This document shows, one piece after another, positions 17,225 to 26,358 of a DNA stretch of 64,000 bases (position 1 is the first letter of the stretch; each line of letters begins with the position of its first letter). The stretch spans positions 4,502,001 through 4,566,000 of the forward strand of contig NZ_CP034235.1 of NCBI RefSeq assembly GCF_009728935.1. Reading direction: 5' to 3'. Both the position numbers and the translations under genes were made by a program. Source of the stretch: Paenibacillus psychroresistens. Lineage in GTDB: Bacteria; Bacillota; Bacilli; Paenibacillales; NBRC-103111. Below the pieces are notes generated by a model. The model was not told the DNA's origin. It made no database searches and was given only the letters and a program-made list of their open reading frames with translations.

Positions 17225-18460
17225 CTAATTCACAATCGCATATTGGTCCATAGCCGCTTGAACACCATCTCCGCCAAGATCAGATAAGCCATGACGCTTA
17301 AGCACCGCTTCGAGAGCGCCCAATGTTAACAGCACATTTCGTTTACTGCAGCTGTAACCCATTGTGCCAATTCTCCATATCTTCCCTTTAAGCGGACCAA
17401 ATGAGCTGGCAATTTCAATCCCGAATTGCTGTAATAACATGGAGCGGACAGATTCGCCATCTATCCCGTCGGGAATATTAATGCATGTCACTACGGGAAG
17501 CTTGCAGCTTGAATCTCCGAATAACGTTAATCCCATTGCTTCCAGTCCTGCCACTAAAGCACGCTCATGTTCCAAATGTCGATCAAATCTGGCTGGAAGC
17601 CCTTCCTCCAATACAATTCGCATACCTTCGCGCAAAGCATATAGCATAGATGTCATTTCCGTATGATGATTCAAGCGAGCTGGACTCCAATAATCCTGCA
17701 GCTGGCTTAAATCCAAGTAGTTACTCTGGATGCTTTTATGCCCCCCTATAGAAACTGGACTACCGCTAACTAGCAAGCCTCGCTCGACCTTTTTGCGTTG
17801 TTGGATCTTGCGCTCTGCGCGTTCATTGTAGGTAATTGGTGCCATCCCTGGTGGGATGGATAAGCATTTTTGGGTTCCGCCAATTACAGCATCGAGCATC
17901 CAGCTATCCACTTTGAGCGGAATTCCAGATAATGTGGCAACAGCATCCACGACCAATAAGATGTCCAACTCGCGACAGGCATTGCCTATTTCACGTAAAG
18001 GCTGCAAGCGTCCTGTCGATGTTTCGCCATGGACTATAGCTACAATAGCCGGCTTCTCGCGGTGAATCGCACGGATGATTTCTTCTGGATCGAAGACGCT
18101 GCCCCATTCTTTTTCCAGTGTAACAACTTCAGCCAAACAGCGCTCAGCAATTTCCTGCAGCAAATATCCGAAACGGCCAAATATAGGGATTAGCACCTTA
18201 TCCCCATGCTCGATTAAACTCGTCAAGACCGCTTCAATTCCAGATCGCGAGGTGCCATCTACAGGATAAGTCCATTGATTATTAGTTTCAAAAATATCTC
18301 GCAGCATCTCCATTGATTCGTTCATCAGCCCAGTAAATTCGGGATCAAATTGACCGAGAATCGGATATGACATGGCACGAAGCACACGAGGATCTACTTC
18401 AACTGGACCTGGAGTCATAATTATTCTGGGTGAAGGGGATAAATCTTTATAGATTTTCAT
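17225..18460 (-). CDS. pucG: (S)-ureidoglycine-glyoxylate aminotransferase
   Basis: About 411 residues, a class V PLP aminotransferase (AGXT-like). The N-terminal MTPGPVEVDPRVLRAM and the PLP lysine in VIGGTQKCLSIPPGMA are diagnostic. PucG transfers the amino group of (S)-ureidoglycine to glyoxylate, giving glycine and oxalurate. The start is ATG at 18460 with GAGGAGA 6-7 nt upstream; the longer frame to 18481 has no site. It overlaps the 3' end of the allantoate amidohydrolase gene by 14 bp, which makes it the last gene of the purine operon and fits its place at the end of the pathway. Confidence 0.93.
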   Translation of the reverse strand: MKIYKDLSPSPRIIMTPGPVEVDPRVLRAMSYPILGQFDPEFTGLMNESMEMLRDIFETNNQWTYPVDGTSRSGIEAVLTSLIEHGDKVLIPIFGRFGYLLQEIAERCLAEVVTLEKEWGSVFDPEEIIRAIHREKPAIVAIVHGETSTGRLQPLREIGNACRELDILLVVDAVATLSGIPLKVDSWMLDAVIGGTQKCLSIPPGMAPITYNERAERKIQQRKKVERGLLVSGSPVSIGGHKSIQSNYLDLSQLQDYWSPARLNHHTEMTSMLYALREGMRIVLEEGLPARFDRHLEHERALVAGLEAMGLTLFGDSSCKLPVVTCINIPDGIDGESVRSMLLQQFGIEIASSFGPLKGKIWRIGTMGYSCSKRNVLLTLGALEAVLKRHGLSDLGGDGVQAAMDQYAIVN

Positions 18461-19727
18461 CTGTATTCTCCTCATAACCAAGTTGATATAACAGTTCTAT
18501 TAAAACCAATATTCCAACAGCTAAATCCTCAGGGGATGTGTACTCCAAGGGCGAATGGCTAATTCCATCGCGACTAGGTACGAATAGCATCACTGTCGGA
18601 CATAAAGCCTGAAAAATCTGTGAATCATGTCCAGCTCCGCTAATCATTCTCTGATAAGAAACACCTTGGGATTGGCAGATGTTTTCAAGACGAGCTGTCA
18701 AACTGACATCTAACTGGGTCGGCGTTTCATCCATCCACATCTGCACCGATAGGTTAAGCTGACGGGCAGCCGCAATTTCATGAAAACGACTAATCATTCC
18801 AATCGCAAACTGATTTAACAGCTTTTCATTGGTATGTCTAGTATCGACCGTAAAAATAACTCGACCTGGAATGACATTGCTAGCATTGGGAATAGCTTCA
18901 ATAAAGCCCACAGTTGCTACGAGCTGATCATGATACCTCAGCGCTGATTTCTCAAGCTGTTTAATCATTTCCGCTACACCCGTCAAAGCATCTCTGCGCA
19001 TGTGCATCGGAGTAGTTCCTGCATGACCCGCTTCCCCATCTACGATAAAAGTGTAGCGTTTTTGACCAACAATCGATTCCACCACACCTAATTTAACACC
19101 CTGTCTCTCCAGTACAACCCCTTGCTCGATATGAAGCTCAATGAAAGCAGCAAGATCTAAGCGGATGCAATCTTTTTGAGCTACTTGCCCAAATCCAGCT
19201 TGAAGCATCGCATCTTCGAAGCGAATGTCGTTTGCATCCTTAATTCCATCCACTTTACGGATATGATGATGTCCGGTAATATTACCAGATCCCCAAAAGG
19301 TCAATGGAAATCGACTGCCTTCTTCCTCGCATAATGCAACTACCTCAAGTGGTCTTTTTGGACTCCCATAGGTTTTATTCAAGAAATCCAAAGCAATAAT
19401 ACCCGCTATAATTCCATAAGCGCCGTCATATTTGCCCCCATTTTTCACCGTGTCGATATGTGAACCTGTCAGTATAGTTCGCGCATGAGGAATGGTTCCT
19501 TCCAAACGGCCGAATAAATTGCCTACCCGATCATCGTAAACCTGCAAACCGCACTCCGACATTTTCTCAGCTAATGCTTGCTGTGCTTGCCTCCATTCTG
19601 TTGTATAAAGCAATCGAGTGACACCGCCATTTGGCTGTCCACCAAATTTGCCTAACCAATTAATATAAGTCTCAGCTTCAAGTATGAGCTGATTATTGAT
19701 TTCTGTTTTTCGCGCTTCTGTAAACAC
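18447..19727 (-). CDS. allC: allantoate amidohydrolase
   Basis: 426 residues, an M20-type dinuclear metal hydrolase. Metal-ligand motifs are TGSHIDTVKNGGKYDGAYG, ALCEEEGSRFP, and IELHIEQGVVLE; GHAGTTPM belongs to the dimerisation domain. It hydrolyses allantoate to (S)-ureidoglycine, ammonia and CO2 (B. subtilis PucF). N-carbamoyl amino acid hydrolases are the main alternative in this family, but the position between allantoinase and the ureidoglycine aminotransferase decides. The start is GTG at 19727 with GAAGGTGG upstream. Confidence 0.93.
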   Translation of the reverse strand: MFTEARKTEINNQLILEAETYINWLGKFGGQPNGGVTRLLYTTEWRQAQQALAEKMSECGLQVYDDRVGNLFGRLEGTIPHARTILTGSHIDTVKNGGKYDGAYGIIAGIIALDFLNKTYGSPKRPLEVVALCEEEGSRFPLTFWGSGNITGHHHIRKVDGIKDANDIRFEDAMLQAGFGQVAQKDCIRLDLAAFIELHIEQGVVLERQGVKLGVVESIVGQKRYTFIVDGEAGHAGTTPMHMRRDALTGVAEMIKQLEKSALRYHDQLVATVGFIEAIPNASNVIPGRVIFTVDTRHTNEKLLNQFAIGMISRFHEIAAARQLNLSVQMWMDETPTQLDVSLTARLENICQSQGVSYQRMISGAGHDSQIFQALCPTVMLFVPSRDGISHSPLEYTSPEDLAVGILVLIELLYQLGYEENTDENL

Positions 19728-19769
19728 TAGATGCCCACCACCTTCATAAAAATTAAATCGTTTTATTCT

Positions 19770-21149
19770 TCAATTCTTTCCTAACCAAGCACCAGCTGCT
19801 GGCTCCTGAATACCATGACCTTGACCTAGCTGATAAACTAATTTACCTCTATTCCAGGTTTGAACCACACGACAATCCAATGTTTTACCGAGATAAGGAC
19901 TGTGTTTGTGCTTATATAACAAATCTGTTTTCTGCAAAATATAACTCGCGTTCAAATCCACCATAACCAAATCTGCATCCGCCATTAAAGCAATTTCTCC
20001 CTTACGAGGATGAAGCCCAAATCGTTTGGCAGGCTCAAGCGAAAGCATTCTCGAGATTAAAGGCAATGGAATAGCCCGGCGATGATAGCCTTCATGCAGC
20101 ATTAATTCCATACTGCTTTGTGCGCCAGATATCCCGCCCCATGCTTCGAAGAAGTTTGCATTATCCACGGATTTCATGCTGGTGGGACAGGGTGAATGGT
20201 CCGATGAAATCATGTCGATATGTCCATTGCGAACAAGCATCCATAGTGCATCCTGCTCCGCTTGTCCGCGCAAAGGCGGTGCGCATTTGGCAATCGCTCC
20301 CAAGCTTTCCATGTCTTCTGCTAATAAAGTTAAATAGTGAGGACAGGTCTCTAAAGTTACATCCAAACCAATTAACTTCGCTTGTTGAATCAAGGCCACA
20401 GCCTGCGGACTGCTAATATGAACAAAATGCAGCTTACAGCCCGTCTCCTCCGCATAAAATAAAGCACGATTAACAGCTTCCAATTCTGCCAGAATTGGCC
20501 GAGATTCAATAAAATCCTTAGCAGTAAGTCGTCCCTCTGTGATACTTTTGAGCGCCAATTGAGAAACAATCGGTTCACTTTCAGCATGCAAAGCCAAGAT
20601 TCCACCTATTGCTGCGATTTTCCGCATCCCTTCATAAAGCGTTAAATCATCCACCTCACGAAAAATATCCTCGCCATCTCCACCTGGTGAAGACATGAAG
20701 GCTTTAAAGCCAACAATTCCACATTCAGCTAAAGTCTCCAGCTCATCCAAATTACCGATCTGTAAGCCACCCCAGAAAGCATAATCCACATAAGAATTGG
20801 ATTCAGCTGCAGCAAGCTTTTGCTTGAAAGCAGCCGCATTAACCGTAGGTGGAACTCCATTCAAAGGCATATCCACATAGGTTGTACAGCCTCCTGCCGC
20901 TAAGGATGCTGATCCACTTGCAAACCCTTCCCAGCTCCCTAATCCAGGTTCGTTGAAATGAACGTGCACATCAACCATACCTGGGAGCACATATAAACCA
21001 GCAGCATCGATTTCTCTGCAATCTTCGCACTCTATGGATTCCGCTAAACTTACAATTTTGCCCTCGCTAACACCTATATCTAATAAACGAACCTCATCCT
21101 TAAGCACAACAAAACCTTGCCTGATTACTAAATCCAGCTTCTTTGTCAT
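19770..21149 (-). CDS. allB: allantoinase
   Basis: About 459 residues, a cyclic amidohydrolase. The metal site comprises HVHFNEPG (HxH), the Lys in GFKAFMSSPG that would be carboxylated, LHAES, FVHISSP, and SSDHSPC. It opens the allantoin ring to allantoate (B. subtilis PucH). The start is ATG at 21149 (MTKKLDLVIRQG), with AGAGGTGAGC five bases upstream; the frame is open further to 21239, but that part overlaps the HIU hydrolase gene and does not look like the family. Confidence 0.94.
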   Translation of the reverse strand: MTKKLDLVIRQGFVVLKDEVRLLDIGVSEGKIVSLAESIECEDCREIDAAGLYVLPGMVDVHVHFNEPGLGSWEGFASGSASLAAGGCTTYVDMPLNGVPPTVNAAAFKQKLAAAESNSYVDYAFWGGLQIGNLDELETLAECGIVGFKAFMSSPGGDGEDIFREVDDLTLYEGMRKIAAIGGILALHAESEPIVSQLALKSITEGRLTAKDFIESRPILAELEAVNRALFYAEETGCKLHFVHISSPQAVALIQQAKLIGLDVTLETCPHYLTLLAEDMESLGAIAKCAPPLRGQAEQDALWMLVRNGHIDMISSDHSPCPTSMKSVDNANFFEAWGGISGAQSSMELMLHEGYHRRAIPLPLISRMLSLEPAKRFGLHPRKGEIALMADADLVMVDLNASYILQKTDLLYKHKHSPYLGKTLDCRVVQTWNRGKLVYQLGQGHGIQEPAAGAWLGKN

Positions 21150-21162
21150 GAATAGCTCACCT

Positions 21163-21522
21163 CTAACTCCCTCTGTAAGTACTATAGCCGCCAGGTGCAA
21201 CAAGTAAAGGAACATGATAAGCCATCTGCGAATTCTCAATATGAAAACGAACCGGTACCCGATCGAGAAACAGTGATTCTAGTTGAATGATAGGATCACT
21301 ACGATAATAGGCACCTACAGCAAATAAAAGCTCATATTCACCTTCTAACAACAGATCACCTGCCAATAAGGGCGACTCCGTACGTCCATCTGAATTAGTT
21401 ACAACACTCACGATTAATGCAGCTTCACCTAATTCTGAAAAGCGCCTTAATTCAATTAACATACCTGCTGCAGGTATTCCGCGTGATAAATCTAGCACAT
21501 GAGTCGTTAATCTTCCGCCCAT
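21163..21522 (-). CDS. pucM: 5-hydroxyisourate hydrolase
   Basis: About 119 residues, transthyretin-like. It has the N-terminal signature LTTHVLDLSRGIPAAG, the middle Arg (PVRFHIE) and the family-specific C-terminus YSTYRGS. It converts 5-hydroxyisourate, the uricase product, to OHCU. The start is ATG at 21522 with AGTAGGTG six bases upstream; ATG at 21528 is also possible. It follows the uricase stop codon directly, so the two are probably translationally coupled. Confidence 0.95.
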   Translation of the reverse strand: MGGRLTTHVLDLSRGIPAAGMLIELRRFSELGEAALIVSVVTNSDGRTESPLLAGDLLLEGEYELLFAVGAYYRSDPIIQLESLFLDRVPVRFHIENSQMAYHVPLLVAPGGYSTYRGS

Positions 21523-21531
21523 AACCATCAC

Positions 21532-22485
21532 CTACTCTTTCAAATCATCACGTGTCATTGAAAATCCCTGAAACCCAAATGGCGGTCGGGCTTCCGTGAA
21601 AACCTTGCCTTCTGAGTCTTCAATTGTTTCAACGACTGTTTCCCAGGTTCGATTATTCGATTCGAATTTAACCTCTAGCAGCTGTGGAAAGCGACTTAGA
21701 ATTCGCAAACCGATTTGATAGATTAAGAATTGAATTGAAGGTGTTTTATATTCATGGAATACCGTTTGGGCAATATCTCGGATCTGCTCTGCAGGTACAT
21801 AGTCCGTAATCGTATCGGATATAGCATTCGTAATATCGTTGTAAATCCAATAAATATTCAGATAGATATAAAGTGGACGATTATAGGATTCTGGCAAGGT
21901 CGTATATTCATCACGAATAAAGCCATAAAAAGAGCTGCCGCTTACTTTAATCAGCTGCAAATCGGCAAGTCCACACAAATGAGTGCTAACTGTAGGTTCA
22001 GTCCCATCTTCAGTACGTGTAATCTCCATGCTGGCTGAGGTGTGATCATTATGAGAGCGGCGAAAAACCAAGCCACTATCCGTCCATTCATCTTTGCCAG
22101 GAACATAAACAGGATCAAAGGGCAAACGGTCACCCGTAATTGAAATCGATTCAATATGCGAATATTTAGCCATAAACCTTTGGCTGACAAAGGCTAGAAA
22201 ACCTTCTATAGTCTCCCCCTTATACAAAGCCGCATGGAGCAGAATAAAATTTTTCATCGAATCTGTAGCTACAACAAGCGTATTATCCCCTTCCGTAAAA
22301 GAGCTTAATAGCTGCTTGCCATAGACAGCAAATTTCACTTTCAAGGCAAAAATAACATTATCATGCCCGATAAAATTCGATTCGGGAATCGGCTTAATAC
22401 CAGCTAAACGCTTTGCATACGTCCGATAAACCAGCACATCATCTTTGCCATAAAAGAGTGTTCGTTCAGTAGTTTTCTTAGGCAT
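21532..22485 (-). CDS. pucL: urate oxidase (uricase)
   Basis: 317 residues, tunnelling-fold uricase, cofactor-free. It has the first-half motif VVATDSMKNFILLHAAL with catalytic Thr, and the substrate-binding block FYGFIRDEYTTLPESYNRPL with Phe/Arg and the second-half Gln region (PSIQFLIYQIG). It oxidises urate to 5-hydroxyisourate and H2O2. In B. subtilis PucL this domain is fused behind an OHCU decarboxylase domain; here they are separate genes (decarboxylase 24 bp upstream). No catalase lies nearby. Confidence 0.95.
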   Translation of the reverse strand: MPKKTTERTLFYGKDDVLVYRTYAKRLAGIKPIPESNFIGHDNVIFALKVKFAVYGKQLLSSFTEGDNTLVVATDSMKNFILLHAALYKGETIEGFLAFVSQRFMAKYSHIESISITGDRLPFDPVYVPGKDEWTDSGLVFRRSHNDHTSASMEITRTEDGTEPTVSTHLCGLADLQLIKVSGSSFYGFIRDEYTTLPESYNRPLYIYLNIYWIYNDITNAISDTITDYVPAEQIRDIAQTVFHEYKTPSIQFLIYQIGLRILSRFPQLLEVKFESNNRTWETVVETIEDSEGKVFTEARPPFGFQGFSMTRDDLKE

Positions 22486-22508
22486 CTTTCGATCAACCTC
22501 CGCCGGAT

Positions 22509-23012
22509 TTATTCGATGATTAAGTCCTTTAAGCGAAATAACGTGATTTTACGAATTTCATTTAATGCCTTAGCTAGCTCCACTTCGGCAGTATGATGGA
22601 TACGTTCACGCATCGAAGCTAAAATCGACTCCTTCGTCTGACCACGAACCGCCAGGATAAAAGGAAACTCAAATCGCTGCATATACGCATCATTACTTTC
22701 AGTAAATTCTGCAAACTCCTCCGAAGTAAGACGATCCAACCCCACACCCTGCTGCTCTTTCTGCGAAATCTCACTAATTTGCAGCTTAGTAGCTAAGTTA
22801 GGATGAGCTCGTATTAGCTGAATTTGCTGATCATACGAAGCTTCCAGCACATTTTGCAGCATAATCTGATGAAGCTGATCTATCGAAGAAAATGGACGGA
22901 ATATCCATGCTTTCTCGGCAACCCAAGGTGAATGTTCGAATACCCAGCCTAATGCAACCTGCCACTCATTAAAATCGGATTCATTTAAGACTTCTAATTG
23001 AATAGTTGCCAT
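22509..23012 (-). CDS. uraD: OHCU decarboxylase
   Basis: 167 residues. The family motifs ALGWVFEHSPWVAEKAW, IQLIRAHPNLATKL and FEFPFILAVRGQTKESIL are intact, with the catalytic His in AHPNLA and Glu in the SEEFAEF region. It decarboxylates 2-oxo-4-hydroxy-4-carboxy-5-ureidoimidazoline to (S)-allantoin. It corresponds to the N-terminal half of B. subtilis PucL, as a stand-alone protein. The ribosome site is strong (AGGAGG). Confidence 0.94.
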   Translation of the reverse strand: MATIQLEVLNESDFNEWQVALGWVFEHSPWVAEKAWIFRPFSSIDQLHQIMLQNVLEASYDQQIQLIRAHPNLATKLQISEISQKEQQGVGLDRLTSEEFAEFTESNDAYMQRFEFPFILAVRGQTKESILASMRERIHHTAEVELAKALNEIRKITLFRLKDLIIE

Positions 23013-23022
23013 CTTAATCCTC

Positions 23023-23502
23023 CTACCAATATCCCAAATGAACAGCTACAACCTCGGCTTCCACTTCCGGGAAGGGACCGATCACTTTAATCGCTTTATT
23101 ACCGCGGGCAAATACATCCGTACAAGGTAAATCAAGTGTTGGGTTAACATCGCTGTCGCCAGTTAATTCTGCTAATTTCTTTTCGGAAATTCCATAAACG
23201 ACTCGCCCTACATTCCCCCAATAAATCGCACCTGCGCACATCGCACAAGGCTCAACTGAGGTATACAACGTACACTCCCACAAGAAGCTTTTGCTAAACA
23301 TATTGGATGCGGCCTCCATTAACGAGGTTTCTGCATGTCCTGTGCAGTTAGCGGTTGTAATTTCAATATTGCCTTGCTCCAAAACGATATTCCCTACAGC
23401 ATCTACCAAAACAGCGCCAAAAGGCGTGTTGCCTGCTGATCTCGCTTGCTCAGATACCTCAATTGCTTTTCTTAAATAGTAGGTGTGATCGTTAGTAATC
23501 AT
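23023..23502 (-). CDS. guaD: guanine deaminase
   Basis: 159 residues of the cytidine-deaminase fold. Zinc ligands are in CTGHAETSLMEAA (His and catalytic Glu) and SVEPCAMCAGAIYWG (two Cys). The C-terminal tail (EVVAVHLGYW) has the length and aromatic end of the Bacillus GuaD swapped domain. It deaminates guanine to xanthine, feeding the xanthine dehydrogenase encoded immediately upstream; the two genes overlap by 4 bp (ATGA). A tRNA adenosine deaminase (TadA) is the alternative by fold, but the context favours GuaD. Confidence 0.93.
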   Translation of the reverse strand: MITNDHTYYLRKAIEVSEQARSAGNTPFGAVLVDAVGNIVLEQGNIEITTANCTGHAETSLMEAASNMFSKSFLWECTLYTSVEPCAMCAGAIYWGNVGRVVYGISEKKLAELTGDSDVNPTLDLPCTDVFARGNKAIKVIGPFPEVEAEVVAVHLGYW

Positions 23503-23993
23503 TGTGATACCACCCCATTCCTAATTAGTTTTTCTACTGCACGTACAATTCCGCCATAACCTGTACAGCGGCATAGATTCCCACATAAGCCTTCTTCAAC
23601 TGCTTGCCGATTCGGTTGGGGGTTATCTGACAGCAAAGCTTCGATCGAAATGATCATTCCAGGTGTACAATAGCCGCATTGGAATCCACCTTCATCTAGA
23701 AAAGCTTGTTGAATCGGATGTAATTCTTCGTCTGCCAGTCCCTCGATTGTTGTAATTTCTTTGCCTGAGCATTGGTAAGCCATGGTTAAGCATGCATTAA
23801 CTGCTTGACCATCCACTAAAACCATACAAGCACCACAACGCCCCATTTCACACGCAACCTTGGTGCCTGTCAGCCCCAGATCCTCTCGCAATATATCCAA
23901 CAACCGTTTAGTTGGAGCCATATTAATCGCAACGTTAGTTCCGTTCACCTTACCTTCCCAATGTGAAGATACTTGAAACTTAGCAGCAGCCAT
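23499..23993 (-). CDS. pucE: xanthine dehydrogenase, [2Fe-2S] subunit
   Basis: 164 residues. The plant-ferredoxin-type cluster motif is CEMGRCGACMVLVDG with a further Cys in NACLTMAY, and the second cluster motif is CGYCTPGM...CGNLCRCTGYGGI. It carries electrons from the molybdenum subunit to the FAD subunit. It follows the molybdenum subunit with almost no gap, and its stop overlaps the guanine deaminase start. Confidence 0.96.
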   Translation of the reverse strand: MAAAKFQVSSHWEGKVNGTNVAINMAPTKRLLDILREDLGLTGTKVACEMGRCGACMVLVDGQAVNACLTMAYQCSGKEITTIEGLADEELHPIQQAFLDEGGFQCGYCTPGMIISIEALLSDNPQPNRQAVEEGLCGNLCRCTGYGGIVRAVEKLIRNGVVSQ

Positions 23994-23995
23994 GA

Positions 23996-26293
23996 CTAAA
24001 TCACTCCTTCCGGTATATGAAAGTCCTCTTGAAGAAACTCGGGCTCGATGGGCAGCTTAGTAATTCGTTTACCTACCGCATTAAAAACGGCAGATGCTAT
24101 TGCAGGTGCAAGGATAACCGTACCGATTTCACCAACGCCACGCGGGCCATACTTATCATCCTTAGGCAGCTCTTCAATTGCCTCGATCGTAAAGTTTCTA
24201 GAAATATCGCAGATAGTCGGAATTAGATAAGTGTCTAAATTCTTAGTTAGATACTGCCCTTTCTCCATTAAGGCATCCTCTGATAAGGTAAACCCCAAAG
24301 CCATGCTGCTTCCACCTTCAATTTGACCGATATAGCCTTGCGGATTCATCACAGGACCAGCGGCTATGGTGTGAAATTGATCGATTACCTTAACTCTGCC
24401 AGTCAGCAGATTCACTTCAACTTCAACAGCAACTCCAGCAAACGTATATAAAAAATGGCCTCCTACAATCTCATCCGGCGTTGTTGGATAATGAAATTCT
24501 GTTTCCAAACGAATAGGTTCAATTAGTATGGCTGCAATTTGGCTATAGGTTAATAAGGGCTGACCCGTATCTTTCAAAAGCTGATCTTTTAACCATACTC
24601 CGCGAGGTCCAGTCGTTAATTGCTCGACAGGTATATTAGTAAATTTAGAAACAGCGCCAAGCAGCTTAATCAGAAAAGGCGGCTTTAGTTTTTGGATAGC
24701 CATCCACATCATACTTGTAGAGCGAGATGCCGTACTTGAACCGCTTTGGGGAACATGATCCGTATCTCCAATAATCATCTGAATATCTGTTGCTGCACAT
24801 TCGAATTGCTCCATTAACAGTAGTTCAAGTGTAGCTAATAACCCTTGGCCAAACTCTTCGAATCCAAAGGCGACTTCGATTTTTCCAGAGTTAGTTAAAG
24901 AAATTCGTCCACCGGAAGGATCCGGGATGCCATAGCCAAGTCCTGCTCCATGCATCGTAATTGCTGCGCCTATTCCGCGGCGTAACCAAGGAGCGGCTGA
25001 GCTTCCATTGCCATTCACCATTATTCCCAGCCGCTTAGTCCAAAGCGAAGAACGATGAATCGAGTCCCAGACCTGATAGGCACCTTGAGTCGGCACAATC
25101 CGTTGGCCCAGCGGACCTAAATCATCACTTTCACGTAGATTAATGCGCCTAAGAGTCCAAGGGTCTAATCCAGCTAGCTCTGCTAAACGATCCATCTGCC
25201 CTTCCAAGGCGAATATAGCCTGATTGCCGCCGAAACCACGAAATTCACCGGAAACCCCGTTATTAGTAAAAACCGAAACGCCTTCTATATCTACATTGGG
25301 CATAATATATAAACCCGTCACATGCTCAGTGGCAAAATTCAATACAGGTTCACCTAGCGTAGAATAGGCTCCTGTATCCGCCATAATCCTTACCTCATGA
25401 GCCATAATTCGCCCCTCGGCATCTACGCCTGTTTTCATTGTAATTTTCATCGGATGTCTTTTTAAGCCAGCACGTACCGATTCCCAACGAGAATTGTGCA
25501 TTTTCACAGGTCTATCTAGCAACAAAGCAAGTATCGCTCCATATGGCTGGACATTTAATTCATCCTTGCCACCAAAAGAGCCTCCAATCGGACTGGATAT
25601 AATACGGATTGCAGAAACAGGCATTGCCAGAATACGCGACAGCTGATATTGGTCCATATATCCATGCTGAGTTGCCGAATAAACGGTTAGATTTCCGTTG
25701 GACTCAGGAATGAACAAACCGCCTTCCATCTCCATATAAGTATGCATTTGTCTAGGAGTGTAATAAGTTTCTTCTGCAATAAAAGCACTATCAGCATAAC
25801 CTTTCTCAACATCACCCCGCTTCTGATCCGTTCGATGCAGGACATTGCCATAGGGATGCAGCTTGATCTCTTTATTAGTTAATGCCGCTTCCGGAGTATC
25901 TAAGATAGTCAGTGGTTCGTAATCCACTTCTATTAAAGTTAGGGCATATTCGGCAATTTCTTCTGTATCCGCAGCAAGCGCAGCAATTGCATCCCCCATA
26001 TAAAGCACTTTATCACTGCATAATACAGGCTGATCAGGAGTAACAATGCCAAAGCGATTCAATCCCGGAACATCTAGGTGAGTGATTATACGGTGGACAC
26101 CTTTAACTTGAGCAGCTTTCTCTGTGCGAATATCAAGAATGAGGGCATGTGGATGAATACTTCGCAACACCTTGCCAATTAACATGTTCGGAGCGGTTAG
26201 GTCAGTTAAATATTTAAGCCTACCTGTGACTTTATCTGGACCATCCGGACGGATATGCCATCGTTTCGCGCTACTTTCGCGGTTCAGCTGCAT
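23996..26293 (-). CDS. pucD: xanthine dehydrogenase, molybdenum-binding subunit
   Basis: 765 residues, full length for the family. Molybdopterin-binding motifs are SSPIGGSFGGKDELN, SGEFRGFGGNQAIFALEGQM and FGFEEFGQGLL; the catalytic glutamate is in GPRGVGEIGTV near the C-terminus. It hydroxylates hypoxanthine and xanthine to urate. The strong site GGGGAGG precedes the ATG. Between it and the FAD subunit gene lies a 60-bp gap that contains a half copy of the palindromic element found at 5280. Confidence 0.95.
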   Translation of the reverse strand: MQLNRESSAKRWHIRPDGPDKVTGRLKYLTDLTAPNMLIGKVLRSIHPHALILDIRTEKAAQVKGVHRIITHLDVPGLNRFGIVTPDQPVLCSDKVLYMGDAIAALAADTEEIAEYALTLIEVDYEPLTILDTPEAALTNKEIKLHPYGNVLHRTDQKRGDVEKGYADSAFIAEETYYTPRQMHTYMEMEGGLFIPESNGNLTVYSATQHGYMDQYQLSRILAMPVSAIRIISSPIGGSFGGKDELNVQPYGAILALLLDRPVKMHNSRWESVRAGLKRHPMKITMKTGVDAEGRIMAHEVRIMADTGAYSTLGEPVLNFATEHVTGLYIMPNVDIEGVSVFTNNGVSGEFRGFGGNQAIFALEGQMDRLAELAGLDPWTLRRINLRESDDLGPLGQRIVPTQGAYQVWDSIHRSSLWTKRLGIMVNGNGSSAAPWLRRGIGAAITMHGAGLGYGIPDPSGGRISLTNSGKIEVAFGFEEFGQGLLATLELLLMEQFECAATDIQMIIGDTDHVPQSGSSTASRSTSMMWMAIQKLKPPFLIKLLGAVSKFTNIPVEQLTTGPRGVWLKDQLLKDTGQPLLTYSQIAAILIEPIRLETEFHYPTTPDEIVGGHFLYTFAGVAVEVEVNLLTGRVKVIDQFHTIAAGPVMNPQGYIGQIEGGSSMALGFTLSEDALMEKGQYLTKNLDTYLIPTICDISRNFTIEAIEELPKDDKYGPRGVGEIGTVILAPAIASAVFNAVGKRITKLPIEPEFLQEDFHIPEGVI

Positions 26294-26327
26294 GATAACC
26301 TCCCCTTTCCTTAGTCCGCATTTTATC

Positions 26328-26358
26328 GGAATGGAATCGTAATTTGTTGCCCGTTACC
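26328..26358. repeat. half copy of the palindromic element
   Basis: On the minus strand, 26358-26328 matches 5283-5313 at 29 of 31 bases, beginning GGTAACGGGCAACAA and ending GATTCCATTCC. The matching right half is not seen on the other side, so only one arm remains. The stop codon of the upstream FAD subunit gene (26354-26356) lies in the element. Confidence 0.8.

Noticed and set aside
21150..21239. Hydrophobic N-terminal extension of allantoinase that looks like a signal peptide
   Set aside because: It overlaps the HIU hydrolase gene; a strong ribosome site supports ATG 21149, and allantoinase is cytoplasmic.
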